Counted from the first letter of the stretch, positions 38,650-47,182 are shown. The stretch is DNA of 64,000 nt from JACJWR01 sp963842975 (GCA_963842975.1 CAWJIH010000003.1:62001-126000), one strand, 5' to 3'. The notes: generated by a model from the sequence alone, not told the origin. Translations and numbers: made by a program.

Positions 38650-40057
38650 TCACGGCGTGGTGCCGCGCCGTGTGTTGTGCTGCTGTAGAGGTTCGCTCGG
38701 CAGGTGGACAGGCTCGGCGAAAGGGCCGGGCGCGAGGTGCTGGTCGATCCAGGCCAGCCATTGGTGGGCGTCGGTGTCGTGGTGTTCGGGGTCGACGGTG
38801 GCCAGGTGTTCCCGTAGCGCGTCCGCGTAGGCGACAGCGTCGTGATGGTTCCGCCACGCAACCACTTGGGCGTTCAAGGCCGCCATCCGGTGCGTATGCA
38901 GCGCCGCTTGGGCCTGACGGTCGATTTCTGCCACCCGGCACGCTTCGGCTTGCGCTGCCCGCCTGGCCGCCACCTGGCTGTGCAGGGCACAGATTTGGGC
39001 ACGGGTTTCAATGTCCGAACATGGCCAGGTGCAGGTGTTGTTCCAGCGCGGCGGCGCCGTCGGTGAAGTGCGTGTCCGGGTAGGGGTGGGTGCTGGAGAT
39101 GTGAAGTCGAAGCCGGTCGGTGACGACGGTGTCCCATTTCGGTGGGGTGGCCCATTCATACCGCGCCTGCCGGTCACGCTCAGCTTTCGTCGGCTGGTGA
39201 GGGCGGCGGAGGTGCACCTGTGTGATGCGAACATGCACCTGCTGACTGTGGACGGTGAGCGTCAGAGCAGGAACGCGGGGTGTGCGCCCGTCGACGGGAC
39301 CATGGTGCGGGCCTGAAACGTGGTGGCCGCGGCGGGCGGCTTCGTCGGCTAATGCTTGCAGGAGCCGCACCGCGCGTACCGCCACGTTCCGGGTGAGGTC
39401 ACGGCGGGTGTGGGGTGTGGTGTGGAAGCGGCGCAGCACCGGATGGAGCCGGCCGGTGGTGGCCGGCACGGCTAGCGGCTGATCGTGTTGTGGTATCCAG
39501 CCGGGCACGTGCAGGAGACGTATGTGAATGCCGTCCACATCGGTGTACAGGTACAGGCGGGCCCCGGGCGGGGTTGTGGCGTGCCGCCGGGAGGCGGTGA
39601 CCATGCTGGTCAGGTTGTGCCCGTGCCAGCGGCTGGCCCCGGTGATGGTCAGGTCGCCGCCGGCAGCGACAACGTCGGCTACCAGCTCGGCGGTCGGAGA
39701 GGTTCTTCCTCCGGCAGCCTTCGGCTCGCCTCGGCTCGGCGCAGTTCGGGCCACCGGCCGCTTACCGGGTGGCCGCGTTGCGGGGGTGGGGGCTGCGGCC
39801 GCCTGCGTCTTTCGGCGGCTGCGTGTTGGACCGCTGGTGGGCAGGTTTCCGGTGGCGAGGAAGGAGCGGCCGGCGTCGGTGATGCCGGCCGTCCATACGC
39901 CTTTGCTGCGCCGTACGGTGACCAGGCCGCGCCCGGCCAGGGCACGGGCGCGAAGTTTGTGGGTGTGCCCGTCGGTGTAGCGGTCCGGTGGGCAGCCGTC
40001 GGCCACCCATTTCAACACCTGCACATGTTCGGCGTCCAACGCTGCTCTGGCACCCAT
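38650..40057 (-). CDS. Winged-helix protein with helical tail, near tniQ (one frameshift)
   Basis: From the ATG at 40055-40057 the protein starts MGARAALDAEHVQVLKWVAD, then KLRARALAGRGLVTVRRSKG and VWTAGITDAGRSFLA: a clear winged-helix domain (residues 5-75). A basic linker precedes a second globular domain of about 200 residues, ending DGAAALEQHLHLAMFGH. At 39008 the frame stops, and the next frame continues with helical RAQICALHSQVAARRAAQAEA to 38650. A one-base change near 39010 would join them into about 470 residues. Its place beside tniQ suggests a role in the element, perhaps DNA binding or regulation. Confidence 0.55.
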
Positions 40058-40235
40058 GGGTTTAAGTGTGCGCGCTTTCACTCCACACCCGAAGCACAAC
40101 GCGAGGCTTCGATCGGCTCGGTTTGACGCGCATTGCCAGGGCGTGCCTTGATGTCGCCAAGGCAGACACAACCCACCCGCGGGGCATTCGCCGATTGTCA
40201 GGGTGATTGCGCGGGACTGCCAGCTTGAGTAGCCT

Positions 40236-40533
40236 TCACCTGTATGTGGCGGGGGAACAATGTTTGACAGCGAGGCCGAGGCCGAGGCCGCGCGGACGCA
40301 CGTCGGAGGCGCCGGTGATGTCCCGAAGCCGAGGTTGGCCGCCAGCCTTCCAGGCGGGAGCAGCAGGTCGAAGGCGGCGCGGCGGATCCACGACGGGAAG
40401 TGTTCGGATGGCGCCGGTTCGATCGTGTAGGCCAGCCGGCGCAGGGGCTCCTCCACGCCTGCGACGGTGCCGCCGCGATGCGGCGGGAACGTCCCCCAAG
40501 TGCGACAGTTCCTCCGCCGGTTGAGGCGTTCAT
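40236..40533 (-). pseudogene. tniQ-like N-terminal remnant
   Basis: Minus-strand frames give PLRRLAYTIEPAPSEHFPSW then IRRAAFDLLLPPGRLAANLG, the classic start of a TniQ protein, followed after a frame change by DVRPRGLGLGLAVKHCSPA and a stop. The rest is missing. It lies just downstream of the intact tniQ. The zinc-finger half at 36.5-37.3 kb could be the displaced remainder of the same gene. Confidence 0.6.
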
Positions 40534-42374
40534 GAGGTGAACTCCCCGGGGTCCCAGGTCATCTCTAGCGGGCCGCCAAGTCCGTGTCCGGCGAGCACGT
40601 CGCGGGCGTAGTCACGCAGCAGTGGCTCGATGCCGGGAAGCGAGTTGCCGCAGAAGTAGATGACGTAGGCGTTGGTGGCGACGCGGCGCGCCTGGGGTTC
40701 CATGCCGGCCAGTCCGAGGCCGGGGGCGAAGTGGAAGTCCCCGCCGGTGAGCAGGCACCAGATCCAGGCACCCACCCGGGGCCGCCAGGCCCTGGTTCGC
40801 ACGGTGCTGGGCACGCCGGCGGCGCGGCGCAGCGCCTCCCACGTGGCCTCGTCGACGTCGAACTGGGCCAAGGTGGTCCGCCGTGCCTGGTAGTCGATCC
40901 GGTCGGTGCGCCCGGCGAGGCGCCTTTCGATCGTGCGCAGGCACTCCTCTGCCCGTTCCAGGGTGCCTGCCTCGCGCATGGCGGCGACACGTTGCCGGGT
41001 GCCGGAAGCACCGCCGGGAGTGTCGAGGGCCTCACAGGTCTGTTCCCAACTGGACAGTTGGGGTTCGCACCGTCTGGCCAGCATGCCGGCCAGCACCCGC
41101 GGCGCGGTTCGCCGCCAACCCTGGCCCATTTGTGGAACGTTGGCGAGCACCCAGGCGGTGGGGTCGGGCCACAGCAGTTGCGGAACCGCCCCTGCGCCCA
41201 GCGAGTTCTCGGACTCACCGGTTTTGTGGCTGCTACGCCCATCGCTATACCAGCCGGCGCCGCGGCGGTGGCGCAGCAGCGCCATGTCCAGGTGGGGGGC
41301 GAGTCGTTTCGGGGGTGTCCAGAACTTGCGCACATGCGTCCAACGGATCGGCGGCACGTCGGCGGCCTCAGCGAAAGTTGACAGCGCCGTCCGCTCATCC
41401 CCTGGGAGGACCAGCGGTGCGCCGGCGCGCAGTGCTGCGGCCATCAGTTCCGGGCTGGTGGGTGTCTGCCGGTAGGAGCGGTAGGCGCCGTCGGAGTTCT
41501 CGCCCTTGCGTGTGGTGTCGGCATCGCGCTCACGGGTGTGGGCGTCGAAAACGGCACGCACGCACTCGTCGGCGCCGTCGATCATGTGGGTGCCCGCCAG
41601 CTGCAGCGCCAACACGGTCACCGCCCGCAGATCGGCGAACCCGCCAAACACCGCGTCGCCGCCGTCGAGGGCTTTCTCGATGCAGGTGCACAGGTCGATG
41701 AGGGTTTGGTCGCGCACCGGCTGGGTCGGTGCGGCGGTCAGGTCCGCTCCACACACGCTGCCGCGCCGACGTCTGCGCCGCCGGGCCGGTTTGCGTCCCC
41801 CGGCCAGCGTGCGTTGCCCGCCGCGGGAACGCTTCTTGGGGTGGCGCTGGCATACCGTCAGGCGGGGCACGCCGCTGATTCGCCTGGCCGGCGGCTTCAA
41901 ACATTGGGGGCACTCCCCAACCAGGTAGCAGCGGTGACGCAGGCATACCGGCAGCCAGGGCAGCTGCCAGTTGCGTCGCCAGTAGCCGTCCTCGTCCAGG
42001 CAGTGCGGGCACACCCACGAGGCGTAGGGGCGAACCCATTGGGCGGCCGACCAGCGGGCGGCGGTCGCATAGCGGGTCCGGTCGGTGCCGCTGAACGACG
42101 CCGCCGGGCTGCACCCGAGCAACATCGGGTCGAAGTCGATCACACCGGTGGCGGTGGTCAGGCCGGACTTTTCGCCAGCGGTGAGGTCGATGCCGAACCA
42201 CAGGGGGAATCTGTCGGCGGTGGTGATCAGCCCGCAGGACATCAGCAGTCTGCGCCGGGTGAGTAGGTGGTCGGCGGCGGCGCGGTCCAGCCAAGAGGTC
42301 AACGATTCTCCGGCGGCTGGCACGCCAGGGTAGGCCAGTCGCCGCAACGTCGACATTTGACCGACCGCGGCCAT
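40530..42374 (-). CDS. tniQ: TniQ family transposition/target-selection protein
   Basis: 614 residues. The N-terminus LRRLAYPGVPAAGESLTSWL leads into DRAAADHLLTRRRLL, and the zinc-binding block is ASWVCPHCLDEDGYWRRN through LPWLPVCLRHRCYLVGECPQC. A large C-terminal region contains helix-turn-helix-like and basic segments. TniQ/TnsD proteins guide a TnsC ATPase and a TnsA/TnsB transposase to a target. No TnsA, TnsB or TnsC gene is present in the window; in Tn7-like elements they can be at the opposite end. Four short direct repeats lie upstream (42437-42495). Confidence 0.85.
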   Translation of the reverse strand: MAAVGQMSTLRRLAYPGVPAAGESLTSWLDRAAADHLLTRRRLLMSCGLITTADRFPLWFGIDLTAGEKSGLTTATGVIDFDPMLLGCSPAASFSGTDRTRYATAARWSAAQWVRPYASWVCPHCLDEDGYWRRNWQLPWLPVCLRHRCYLVGECPQCLKPPARRISGVPRLTVCQRHPKKRSRGGQRTLAGGRKPARRRRRRRGSVCGADLTAAPTQPVRDQTLIDLCTCIEKALDGGDAVFGGFADLRAVTVLALQLAGTHMIDGADECVRAVFDAHTRERDADTTRKGENSDGAYRSYRQTPTSPELMAAALRAGAPLVLPGDERTALSTFAEAADVPPIRWTHVRKFWTPPKRLAPHLDMALLRHRRGAGWYSDGRSSHKTGESENSLGAGAVPQLLWPDPTAWVLANVPQMGQGWRRTAPRVLAGMLARRCEPQLSSWEQTCEALDTPGGASGTRQRVAAMREAGTLERAEECLRTIERRLAGRTDRIDYQARRTTLAQFDVDEATWEALRRAAGVPSTVRTRAWRPRVGAWIWCLLTGGDFHFAPGLGLAGMEPQARRVATNAYVIYFCGNSLPGIEPLLRDYARDVLAGHGLGGPLEMTWDPGEFTS

Positions 42375-42436
42375 ACCTTCACACTGCTCCCCGCGGCGCC
42401 CGCAGCTGCCCAGGCGCGCCGGACAAGATCCGGGCT

Positions 42437-42500
42437 ACTGCAAAGTTGATGGCACTACTGCAAACTCCACTGCAATGTTTGGTGTCCTACTGCAATGTTT
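42437..42500. repeat. Four direct repeats, core ACTGCAA
   Basis: Copies start at 42437, 42457, 42469 and 42489, giving spacings of 20, 12 and 20 bp. The last two extend to ACTGCAATGTTT, and three are preceded by CT. The regular 20-12-20 layout is unlike chance and fits a multi-site protein-binding array 63 bp upstream of the tniQ start. Confidence 0.75.
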
Positions 42501-42574
42501 CTTGGCCCGCCACAACAACAACTATTGTAGGGCGCCAGTGAACATGGGAGCAATCGGCACGGTTTCGTGCTCAG

Positions 42575-42629
42575 GTCTCACATTGGTTTGCCGGCCGCGG
42601 CCGGTCTGTGGCGTGTACCTATGTGAGAG
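42575..42629. repeat. Inverted 13-bp motif pair, 42-bp spacing (tniQ upstream)
   Basis: GTCTCACATTGGT (42575-42587) and ACCTATGTGAGAG (42617-42629) are imperfect complements 42 bp apart start to start, with 29 bp between. Orientation, arm length and spacing equal those of the pair at the island end (34883-34937); ACCTATGTGAGAG differs from ACCTATCTGAGAG at one base. Confidence 0.75.
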
Positions 42630-42701
42630 CACGCACAGTTTCTTGCGCCGCCCGCGTCGCAAAGGCCTGCCTCGTCCCGCAACCGCCGCACAGTGGCGAG
42701 T

Positions 42702-43019
42702 ATGGAGACACAAGTGGCGGCTGCCGCGCAGGCAGAGTTCGAACGGTTACGGGCCGAGTATGCGCAAGTCAGCGTGGCTGAACAAAACCGTCAACAGAGT
42801 ATGCGGCAATTCCCCTATCCTGACAGACTAAGCGGAGCTTCGCACTGCGCCCTTTGGCGGATGGTGATCGGGCTGTCTGGTGGGGCACGGGAAGAGGGTG
42901 TCCACCCACTTGACGTGTCTGCGGTGGCTGCCTACGCGGGCCTAACGGTGGAGGACGTCCAAACCTACAAATTAGCGGTGCGGGCAGACCGAATCCGTCG
43001 AATGGGAAGGTCGAAGTAG
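42702..43019 (+). CDS. Small unknown protein upstream of a two-gene unit
   Basis: 105 residues from ATG 42702 (an in-frame start at 42693 is also possible). The N-terminal half is helical and charged (AAAAQAEFERLRAEYAQVSV); the second half has LDVSAVAAYAGLTVEDVQTY followed by RIRRMGRSK, which resembles a helix-turn-helix. It could be an island regulator. The next gene starts 15 bp after its stop. Confidence 0.5.
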   Translation: METQVAAAAQAEFERLRAEYAQVSVAEQNRQQSMRQFPYPDRLSGASHCALWRMVIGLSGGAREEGVHPLDVSAVAAYAGLTVEDVQTYKLAVRADRIRRMGRSK

Positions 43020-43033
43020 GCCATACTGCCAAG

Positions 43034-43276
43034 GTGAAACCGGATGCCCTCACTGTTCTACAGGCCGGCGTTGACACCGCCCTCCTTCACCTCGGAGAGG
43101 CAGAGGGGGAAGTCGAGAACATTTCACCTATCCTCTTGGCCTCACCGATAACTGCTGAGACAGCAGATGTTGCTTCCTCCCACGCTGAGCGTGGGCTGGC
43201 AGCGCTTGAGGACCTGCGCAAGGACCTGAACATCTTGGCCCAGATGCTTTCCAGGGTGCGCAAAGCAGGCCCGTAG
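43034..43276 (+). CDS. Small unknown helical protein
   Basis: 80 residues, GTG start at 43034 preceded by CCAAG. Sequence is entirely helical in pattern (VLQAGVDTALLHLGEAEGEV; RGLAALEDLRKDLNILAQML). No membrane segment. Co-directional with the preceding gene at 15 bp; ends 108 bp before a strong palindrome. Confidence 0.5.
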   Translation: MKPDALTVLQAGVDTALLHLGEAEGEVENISPILLASPITAETADVASSHAERGLAALEDLRKDLNILAQMLSRVRKAGP

Positions 43277-43383
43277 GCCCACCAACGCATGCCGCGCACC
43301 GACGAGGGGATGATAAGAAGTTTGGCGCATCACGGCCCACAACCTCCGCACTGTCCTCTGCCCACGGCTGCCTTCGGCCTCAA

Positions 43384-43426
43384 TGGCACCGAGACGTGCG
43401 GCCCCTGGCCGCACGTCTCGGTGCCA
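43384..43426. terminator. 20-bp perfect palindrome between convergent genes
   Basis: Arms 43384-43403 and 43407-43426 are exact complements of 20 bp (TGGCACCGAGACGTGCGGCC and its reverse) around a 3-nt CCT loop. It sits between the end of a plus-strand gene (43276) and the end of a minus-strand gene (43563), the position of a two-way terminator. No T-tract flanks it, so another function cannot be excluded. Confidence 0.6.
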
Positions 43427-43562
43427 CGTTTGCGTGTCGCGGTGGTGTACGGCTCGCCGGCGCAGGTCATCGATGTCCGTTTCGATCCGTAGGCAGCTAC
43501 CGCCCCCTCTACGAATTCGGTATTTGCCGAACTGACCCTGGGGTCAGAAACGGGGCGGAGCG

Positions 43563-43745
43563 CTATCGGTCTTTTCCGGTGTCTGGCTGAATGCGCAGGA
43601 TCAGGCGTATTGCGTGCGGCGCCTCGTCGGTTGGCGTTCCTGCCCGCGATTGGGCAGTTTCAGTGCTGGGTTCCGGGTACGCGTACGCGCCAGCGCCGGG
43701 CTTCTCCTCCGCAACGACGGTGGCCAGTCGACTAGTCGCCTTCAT
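43563..43745 (-). CDS. Small protein coupled to the Ntn-hydrolase gene
   Basis: 60 residues. ATG at 43743-43745 overlaps the end of the Ntn-hydrolase gene by 14 bp and has GGAG 6 nt upstream, so coupled translation is likely. Sequence begins MKATSRLATVVAEEKPGAGA and ends RLILRIQPDTGKDR. No known domain. It could be a partner or inhibitor of the hydrolase. Confidence 0.45.
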   Translation of the reverse strand: MKATSRLATVVAEEKPGAGAYAYPEPSTETAQSRAGTPTDEAPHAIRLILRIQPDTGKDR

Positions 43746-44556
43746 CACGTCTCCGTGGGTTGAGTGTTTCTCCATAGTAGTGCTTTCGTCTAATCCAATT
43801 GAAGCCTTCATGCTTCGAGATGCCAGCAACTTCGACAGGGCCTCCAACAGTCGCGGGCCCTGTGCAGAAGCGTGACCATTGGATGGTGAGGTTCACGAGG
43901 AACTCCGCCAAGTCGATGGCATCCTGGAACGGCATCGCCGGGGTGACGATGGGAGCTTCAAGATGCTGGCGAAGGACGTCCACAGCTTGACGTGCCTCTT
44001 GTCTAGGAACCCCCAATGCAGACTCAAACAAGTCGGGCAAGAGGGGATCCACTCCCAGAGCCAATCGGCTGAACGCTTGTGGTTGTCCGGCTGCAAACAG
44101 GGGGGCGTCTAGCCGCTGCGGACCCTGACTGTTGCTGCCCGAGAAGATGAGTTGGTACTGCTCCGGCCGCTCGCCGGGCCGGTCGAAGCCAACTATCAGC
44201 ATGCCCGTCTCTTGAGGAGACTCGTTGGCCTTCACGTACTGTTCGCGAACGTAATCATCGACACGTCGAGCCACATCCCGGACTGTGTAGGCGTTGGGGT
44301 CGATCCGCAAGGAATCGTCGCCCGACGTGAACTCATGTCGGAGGTCTTTGAGGACGGTCGTGATTGAACGGTCACCGATCGCGGCGCCACCCCAAGTGGC
44401 CACGCCTAGGGGCAGGTCCCGGTGAAGGTTCACTATCTTGTTGGCGTTGTTGTAGACATTCAAAACTCCCCCGGTGGCTCCATCCCCTAGAGTGACGGCG
44501 CTATCCGAGGCCAAGACGATCCCCTCCTGAACCCTAACCATTACGACAATGGTCAC
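43732..44556 (-). CDS. Orphan proteasome-like Ntn-hydrolase protein
   Basis: 274 residues. The N-terminus MTIVVMVRVQEGIVLASDSA with following VTLGDGATGG matches the first strands of proteasome beta-type subunits, with Thr2 the expected nucleophile after methionine removal and an Asp in ASDSA at the place of the catalytic Asp17. NANKIVNLHRDLPLGVATWG continues the fold (a Lys33 candidate is in NANKI). The C-terminal 100 residues are outside the usual fold. The real proteasome genes (prcA, prcB) are not adjacent, so this is an accessory protease-like protein of unknown substrate, perhaps a defence component. Confidence 0.7.
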   Translation of the reverse strand: MTIVVMVRVQEGIVLASDSAVTLGDGATGGVLNVYNNANKIVNLHRDLPLGVATWGGAAIGDRSITTVLKDLRHEFTSGDDSLRIDPNAYTVRDVARRVDDYVREQYVKANESPQETGMLIVGFDRPGERPEQYQLIFSGSNSQGPQRLDAPLFAAGQPQAFSRLALGVDPLLPDLFESALGVPRQEARQAVDVLRQHLEAPIVTPAMPFQDAIDLAEFLVNLTIQWSRFCTGPATVGGPVEVAGISKHEGFNWIRRKHYYGETLNPRRRDEGD

Positions 44557-44899
44557 GGCGACCCTCCCAGTGGACTTCGGTCAAATGACTCTATGCCATC
44601 GAGAAGCGAATGTCTGGGTCTTTACCTACCGATGGCGCGGTCTCCCCTCAGGTGCGCAGCCAGTTGTCGGTGCAGACAGTCACGGGAGACCTCCCCGGAA
44701 GTGTCGGCATCAACCGCCCGTTCTCCCCAGCTGGCCAACGGGCGGGCGCAGGGCCCGGGGCTCTGGGCGTCGTGTACCGGCGGTCTGCCACCGTGAGATG
44801 GGCCAACGGTAAAGGCGAGTGGATGTCTGGCAACGAGAGGGACGAGGCGCCGGACGCAACCCGAGTCACGTTTGCAGCGCTGTGGAAAGGGTCGGCGCC
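44557..44899. other. Gene-free interval
   Basis: 343 bp between the Ntn-hydrolase start and the end of the CBASS membrane protein. Several open frames run through it on both strands but none shows a ribosome site, protein-like composition or homology I recognise. Probably promoter for the hydrolase plus a terminator region for the CBASS operon. Confidence 0.4.
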
Positions 44900-45520
44900 C
44901 TACTTGCACCCGCATCCGCGCAGCCGCCACATTGACCCGATCCGGCGAACATGCTCGCCGACGGCCATGACGTAGTCGTCCTCGACGCTCTGCAGAGTGC
45001 TCAGGTCCAGCTGGTCGCGGCTGATGTTCATGCCGGGGTCGCTGTCGAGCGCCGGCCCCTGCCAGGCGTCTTTCATACCGGTTCCGGCCACCTTCCGCAC
45101 CTGAGTCACCAGCTCCGTGTACGCGTTCCCCACGTGTGCGCACTCGCTGCGCGTCCACGCCGTGTGGTAGGTCAGACGAGCCTGAACCGCTCGCAACTCC
45201 TCCGAGAGCCTCACTCGTTCGGCCCCCGGCTCATCCGCCCGGCGTCGGCGGATGGCGTAAGGGAACTCCTTGTACTCGGAGCAGGCCTGGAAGGCTTCCG
45301 CAAGAGCGGTGCGGACGCGCGCCCGTTCCTCCAGCCGACCCGCCCGAACGGCCAGATAGACGCCAATGAGTCCGCTGACGAGGGCCGCGACCAGCGCGCT
45401 TGCCAGGAGCTGGCCAACCCAGACCGACGATTCCGACCCTGGATCGTTCCCGGCGGCTGTGGCGCAAGCCCGTCCGAGGGTCAGCGCAAGGTCCACCGAG
45501 GGCTGCGTCGACGACATCAT
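44900..45520 (-). CDS. Membrane protein, candidate CBASS effector
   Basis: 206 residues. One helix (about 34-58, VGQLLASALVAALVSGLIGVY) is followed by a charged helical cytoplasmic part (RAGRLEERARVRTALAEAFQ onwards). The last residues are RLRGCGCK. Last gene of the operon containing the E2-like protein and CD-NTase; its start overlaps the E2-like stop by 4 bp. Membrane-disrupting effectors are common in CBASS, so this is the likely killer component. I do not recognise a sensor domain for the cyclic nucleotide. Confidence 0.6.
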   Translation of the reverse strand: MMSSTQPSVDLALTLGRACATAAGNDPGSESSVWVGQLLASALVAALVSGLIGVYLAVRAGRLEERARVRTALAEAFQACSEYKEFPYAIRRRRADEPGAERVRLSEELRAVQARLTYHTAWTRSECAHVGNAYTELVTQVRKVAGTGMKDAWQGPALDSDPGMNISRDQLDLSTLQSVEDDYVMAVGEHVRRIGSMWRLRGCGCK

Positions 45521-45983
45521 TTCGGGCCCACCCTCACTGGTTCCGCGGGAGGTGAATGAGGGGCTTCAGGGCCGAGCCATTCACCCGTCTCGCGCCACCA
45601 CGCTTCCTTGAACAGGTGACCCTGAACCATCGCAAAGAGTTTCACTAGTCCGTCGTCGGACACCCAGCGCAGGTCGGCGGGGTCGGAGGGGTACCAGACG
45701 CACAGGCGGGTGCGTCCGCGATCCGCGAATCGATGCGGCGACGAGGTCGGGCCGTCCGCGTACAAACTGGGAAGTCTGGGAGGTCCTCATGGAACTCGAT
45801 CTGCACGTGCCGGTTCTCGTAGCTGGGCACGGGTACCTCGGCTGCGAAGCAGTGCCTGCGCCGGCGGGCGTGTATTCGCCGGTAGGTCAGCGTCGGGTAG
45901 GCACGCTTCGCCGAGCTAATCGCGCGGTCGCGCCTGCCAATGTCGGCCAGCCAGTTCGATGGGCGCCCTGTACGGGGCCTCAT
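45517..45983 (-). CDS. Prokaryotic E2-like ubiquitin-conjugase fold protein, CBASS (one frameshift)
   Basis: About 155 residues across two frames. Core reads VQIEFHEDLPDFP, then (after a frame change near 45765) LYADGPTSSPHRF, then TRLCVWYPSDP with the catalytic Cys, and EAWWRETGEWLGPEAPH. This is the E2 pattern of type II CBASS ancillary proteins. The break is at a GTTTG where a GTTTTG would restore the frame, so a lost T in a homopolymer is the likely cause. No E1-like domain is present, as in short type II CBASS, where the E2 alone modifies the CD-NTase. Starts 4 bp after the CD-NTase stop. Confidence 0.72.
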
Positions 45984-45987
45984 CGGC

Positions 45988-47040
45988 TCACACTGCCCCC
46001 GCCCCGAAGGACCGGGGCTGCTTCAGGACTGTACTGGCCGCGCCACCCACGGCGAGCAAGCCCTGGGCTGTAACGGACGTGGGGCGACTCGTGCGGTAGC
46101 TGGCGACCAGGCTGGCTCGAGAAGCTTCGCCCGGGCGTTGCGAGACGAATTCCGGCCACAACGCGGAGAGTTCACGCGCCACCACTTCGGGGTCGCTTTC
46201 GGCTGCCACGGCCCGTTGCAGGTGGTGCGCGGCACGGCGCAGGTGGTCTCCGGCGGCAACGCGGTCGTCACACCTGATGGCCGTCGACACGCCTGCAGGA
46301 TCGGCGGTGAGACCGGCGGCAAGTTGGGCGGCGCCGCCTTCCCAGATTGCCATGAGGGCCCGCACCTCATCCATGCCGTCTTCGACGAATGCCAGGCCAA
46401 GTGCTTCGACGTTGAACGAGCACAGCGGCGGCCGCCCGGTCCGCTTGATCTCCGCCTTCGCCAGGCGAATTGCCCTGGCCCTCACTCGACGCAGGCCGGC
46501 CGGTTCTGCGGTGAGCAGGCGGGTATGTGTCTCCGGGTCCGAGGCGTCCCAGCTGTCACCATCGGTGTTGGGGATCCATAGGCCCCGGGCATCCCGGCGG
46601 GTGAGCCCCAGCACCAAGTCGACGGTGGGGTCCTCACCCTCGGGCAGCGGTTCGCCGAACGTGACGTAGATGGCTCGCTTGGTGACCGTGCACCTCGCCT
46701 GGGGGTACTTCTTTCGGACGATGCTGCCGACGTGGTCGCGCAAGTCCCAGACGGCCCTGAGCGGGCCCCCGCGGTCGGGCGAGTCGGGTCCGAGCGCCGG
46801 CCACGACCGGCGGTCCAGAACGGTGCCGCAGTCCGCGTCCAGCCCGGCGTCGCGCCGATGGATGGGGCAGTTGGCGGTGCCGTGGGCCAGCGAACCGGAC
46901 CGAAAGTCGCGCAGCCGGCCGGGGAAGGTGCGTGCGGAGGCGAGGACGGTATCGCGTCGCGCGCGCGCCTCTCTAAGGGTCGCGTCGTCGGGGGCGAGCT
47001 GTCGCCGAATGTCATCCAGTGTGTCGCGGACTACTCCCAA
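45988..47040 (-). CDS. CD-NTase (cGAS/DncV-like nucleotidyltransferase)
   Basis: 350 residues. Nucleotidyltransferase signature: RSGSLAHGTANCPIHRRDAG with LDADCG giving the paired acidic residues (DxD), and the third acidic in DPTVDLVLGL. The helical C-terminal domain completes the SMODS-type fold. On phage infection such enzymes make cyclic di- or trinucleotides that activate the effector. The C-terminal Gly/Ala-rich end (PRSFGAGAV) might be the site of E2-dependent conjugation, which in type II CBASS uses the CD-NTase C-terminus. Product specificity cannot be read from the sequence. Confidence 0.82.
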   Translation of the reverse strand: MGVVRDTLDDIRRQLAPDDATLREARARRDTVLASARTFPGRLRDFRSGSLAHGTANCPIHRRDAGLDADCGTVLDRRSWPALGPDSPDRGGPLRAVWDLRDHVGSIVRKKYPQARCTVTKRAIYVTFGEPLPEGEDPTVDLVLGLTRRDARGLWIPNTDGDSWDASDPETHTRLLTAEPAGLRRVRARAIRLAKAEIKRTGRPPLCSFNVEALGLAFVEDGMDEVRALMAIWEGGAAQLAAGLTADPAGVSTAIRCDDRVAAGDHLRRAAHHLQRAVAAESDPEVVARELSALWPEFVSQRPGEASRASLVASYRTSRPTSVTAQGLLAVGGAASTVLKQPRSFGAGAV

Positions 47041-47182
47041 TGGTCAAACTCCAGTCGTCGTTGTCGAAGGTGTCCTGCGTGTTGCTTCGTGCTGTGGCTC
47101 CCGCGCGCAGCCCTCTTCGTCGCGGGCGTCGTTGCCCCTTTGGGATCGCCGGGCTCCCGTTCGGCCGGGTGGGGGCGGGCCA

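Larger units (their letters stand above)
42375..42701. promoter_or_regulatory. Repeat-rich divergent intergenic region of the island
   Basis: 327 bp between tniQ (minus) and a small plus-strand gene. It holds four ACTGCAA repeats (42437-42443, 42457-42463, 42469-42475, 42489-42495) and the inverted pair 42575-42587 / 42617-42629. A TACAAT hexamer on the minus strand at 42524-42529 could be a -10 box for tniQ; I see no good -35. The density of motifs suggests operator and/or transposase-binding sites. Confidence 0.6.

Noticed and set aside
42630..42701. Placing the second end of the island just after the motif pair at 42.6 kb
   Set aside because: No ACA followed by a CCCGC duplication, no return of tadA sequence, and cargo genes continue to the window end.
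44549..44975. Possible plus-strand genes between the Ntn hydrolase and the CBASS effector
   Set aside because: No ribosome site, low-complexity composition, and partial overlap with the supported minus-strand gene.
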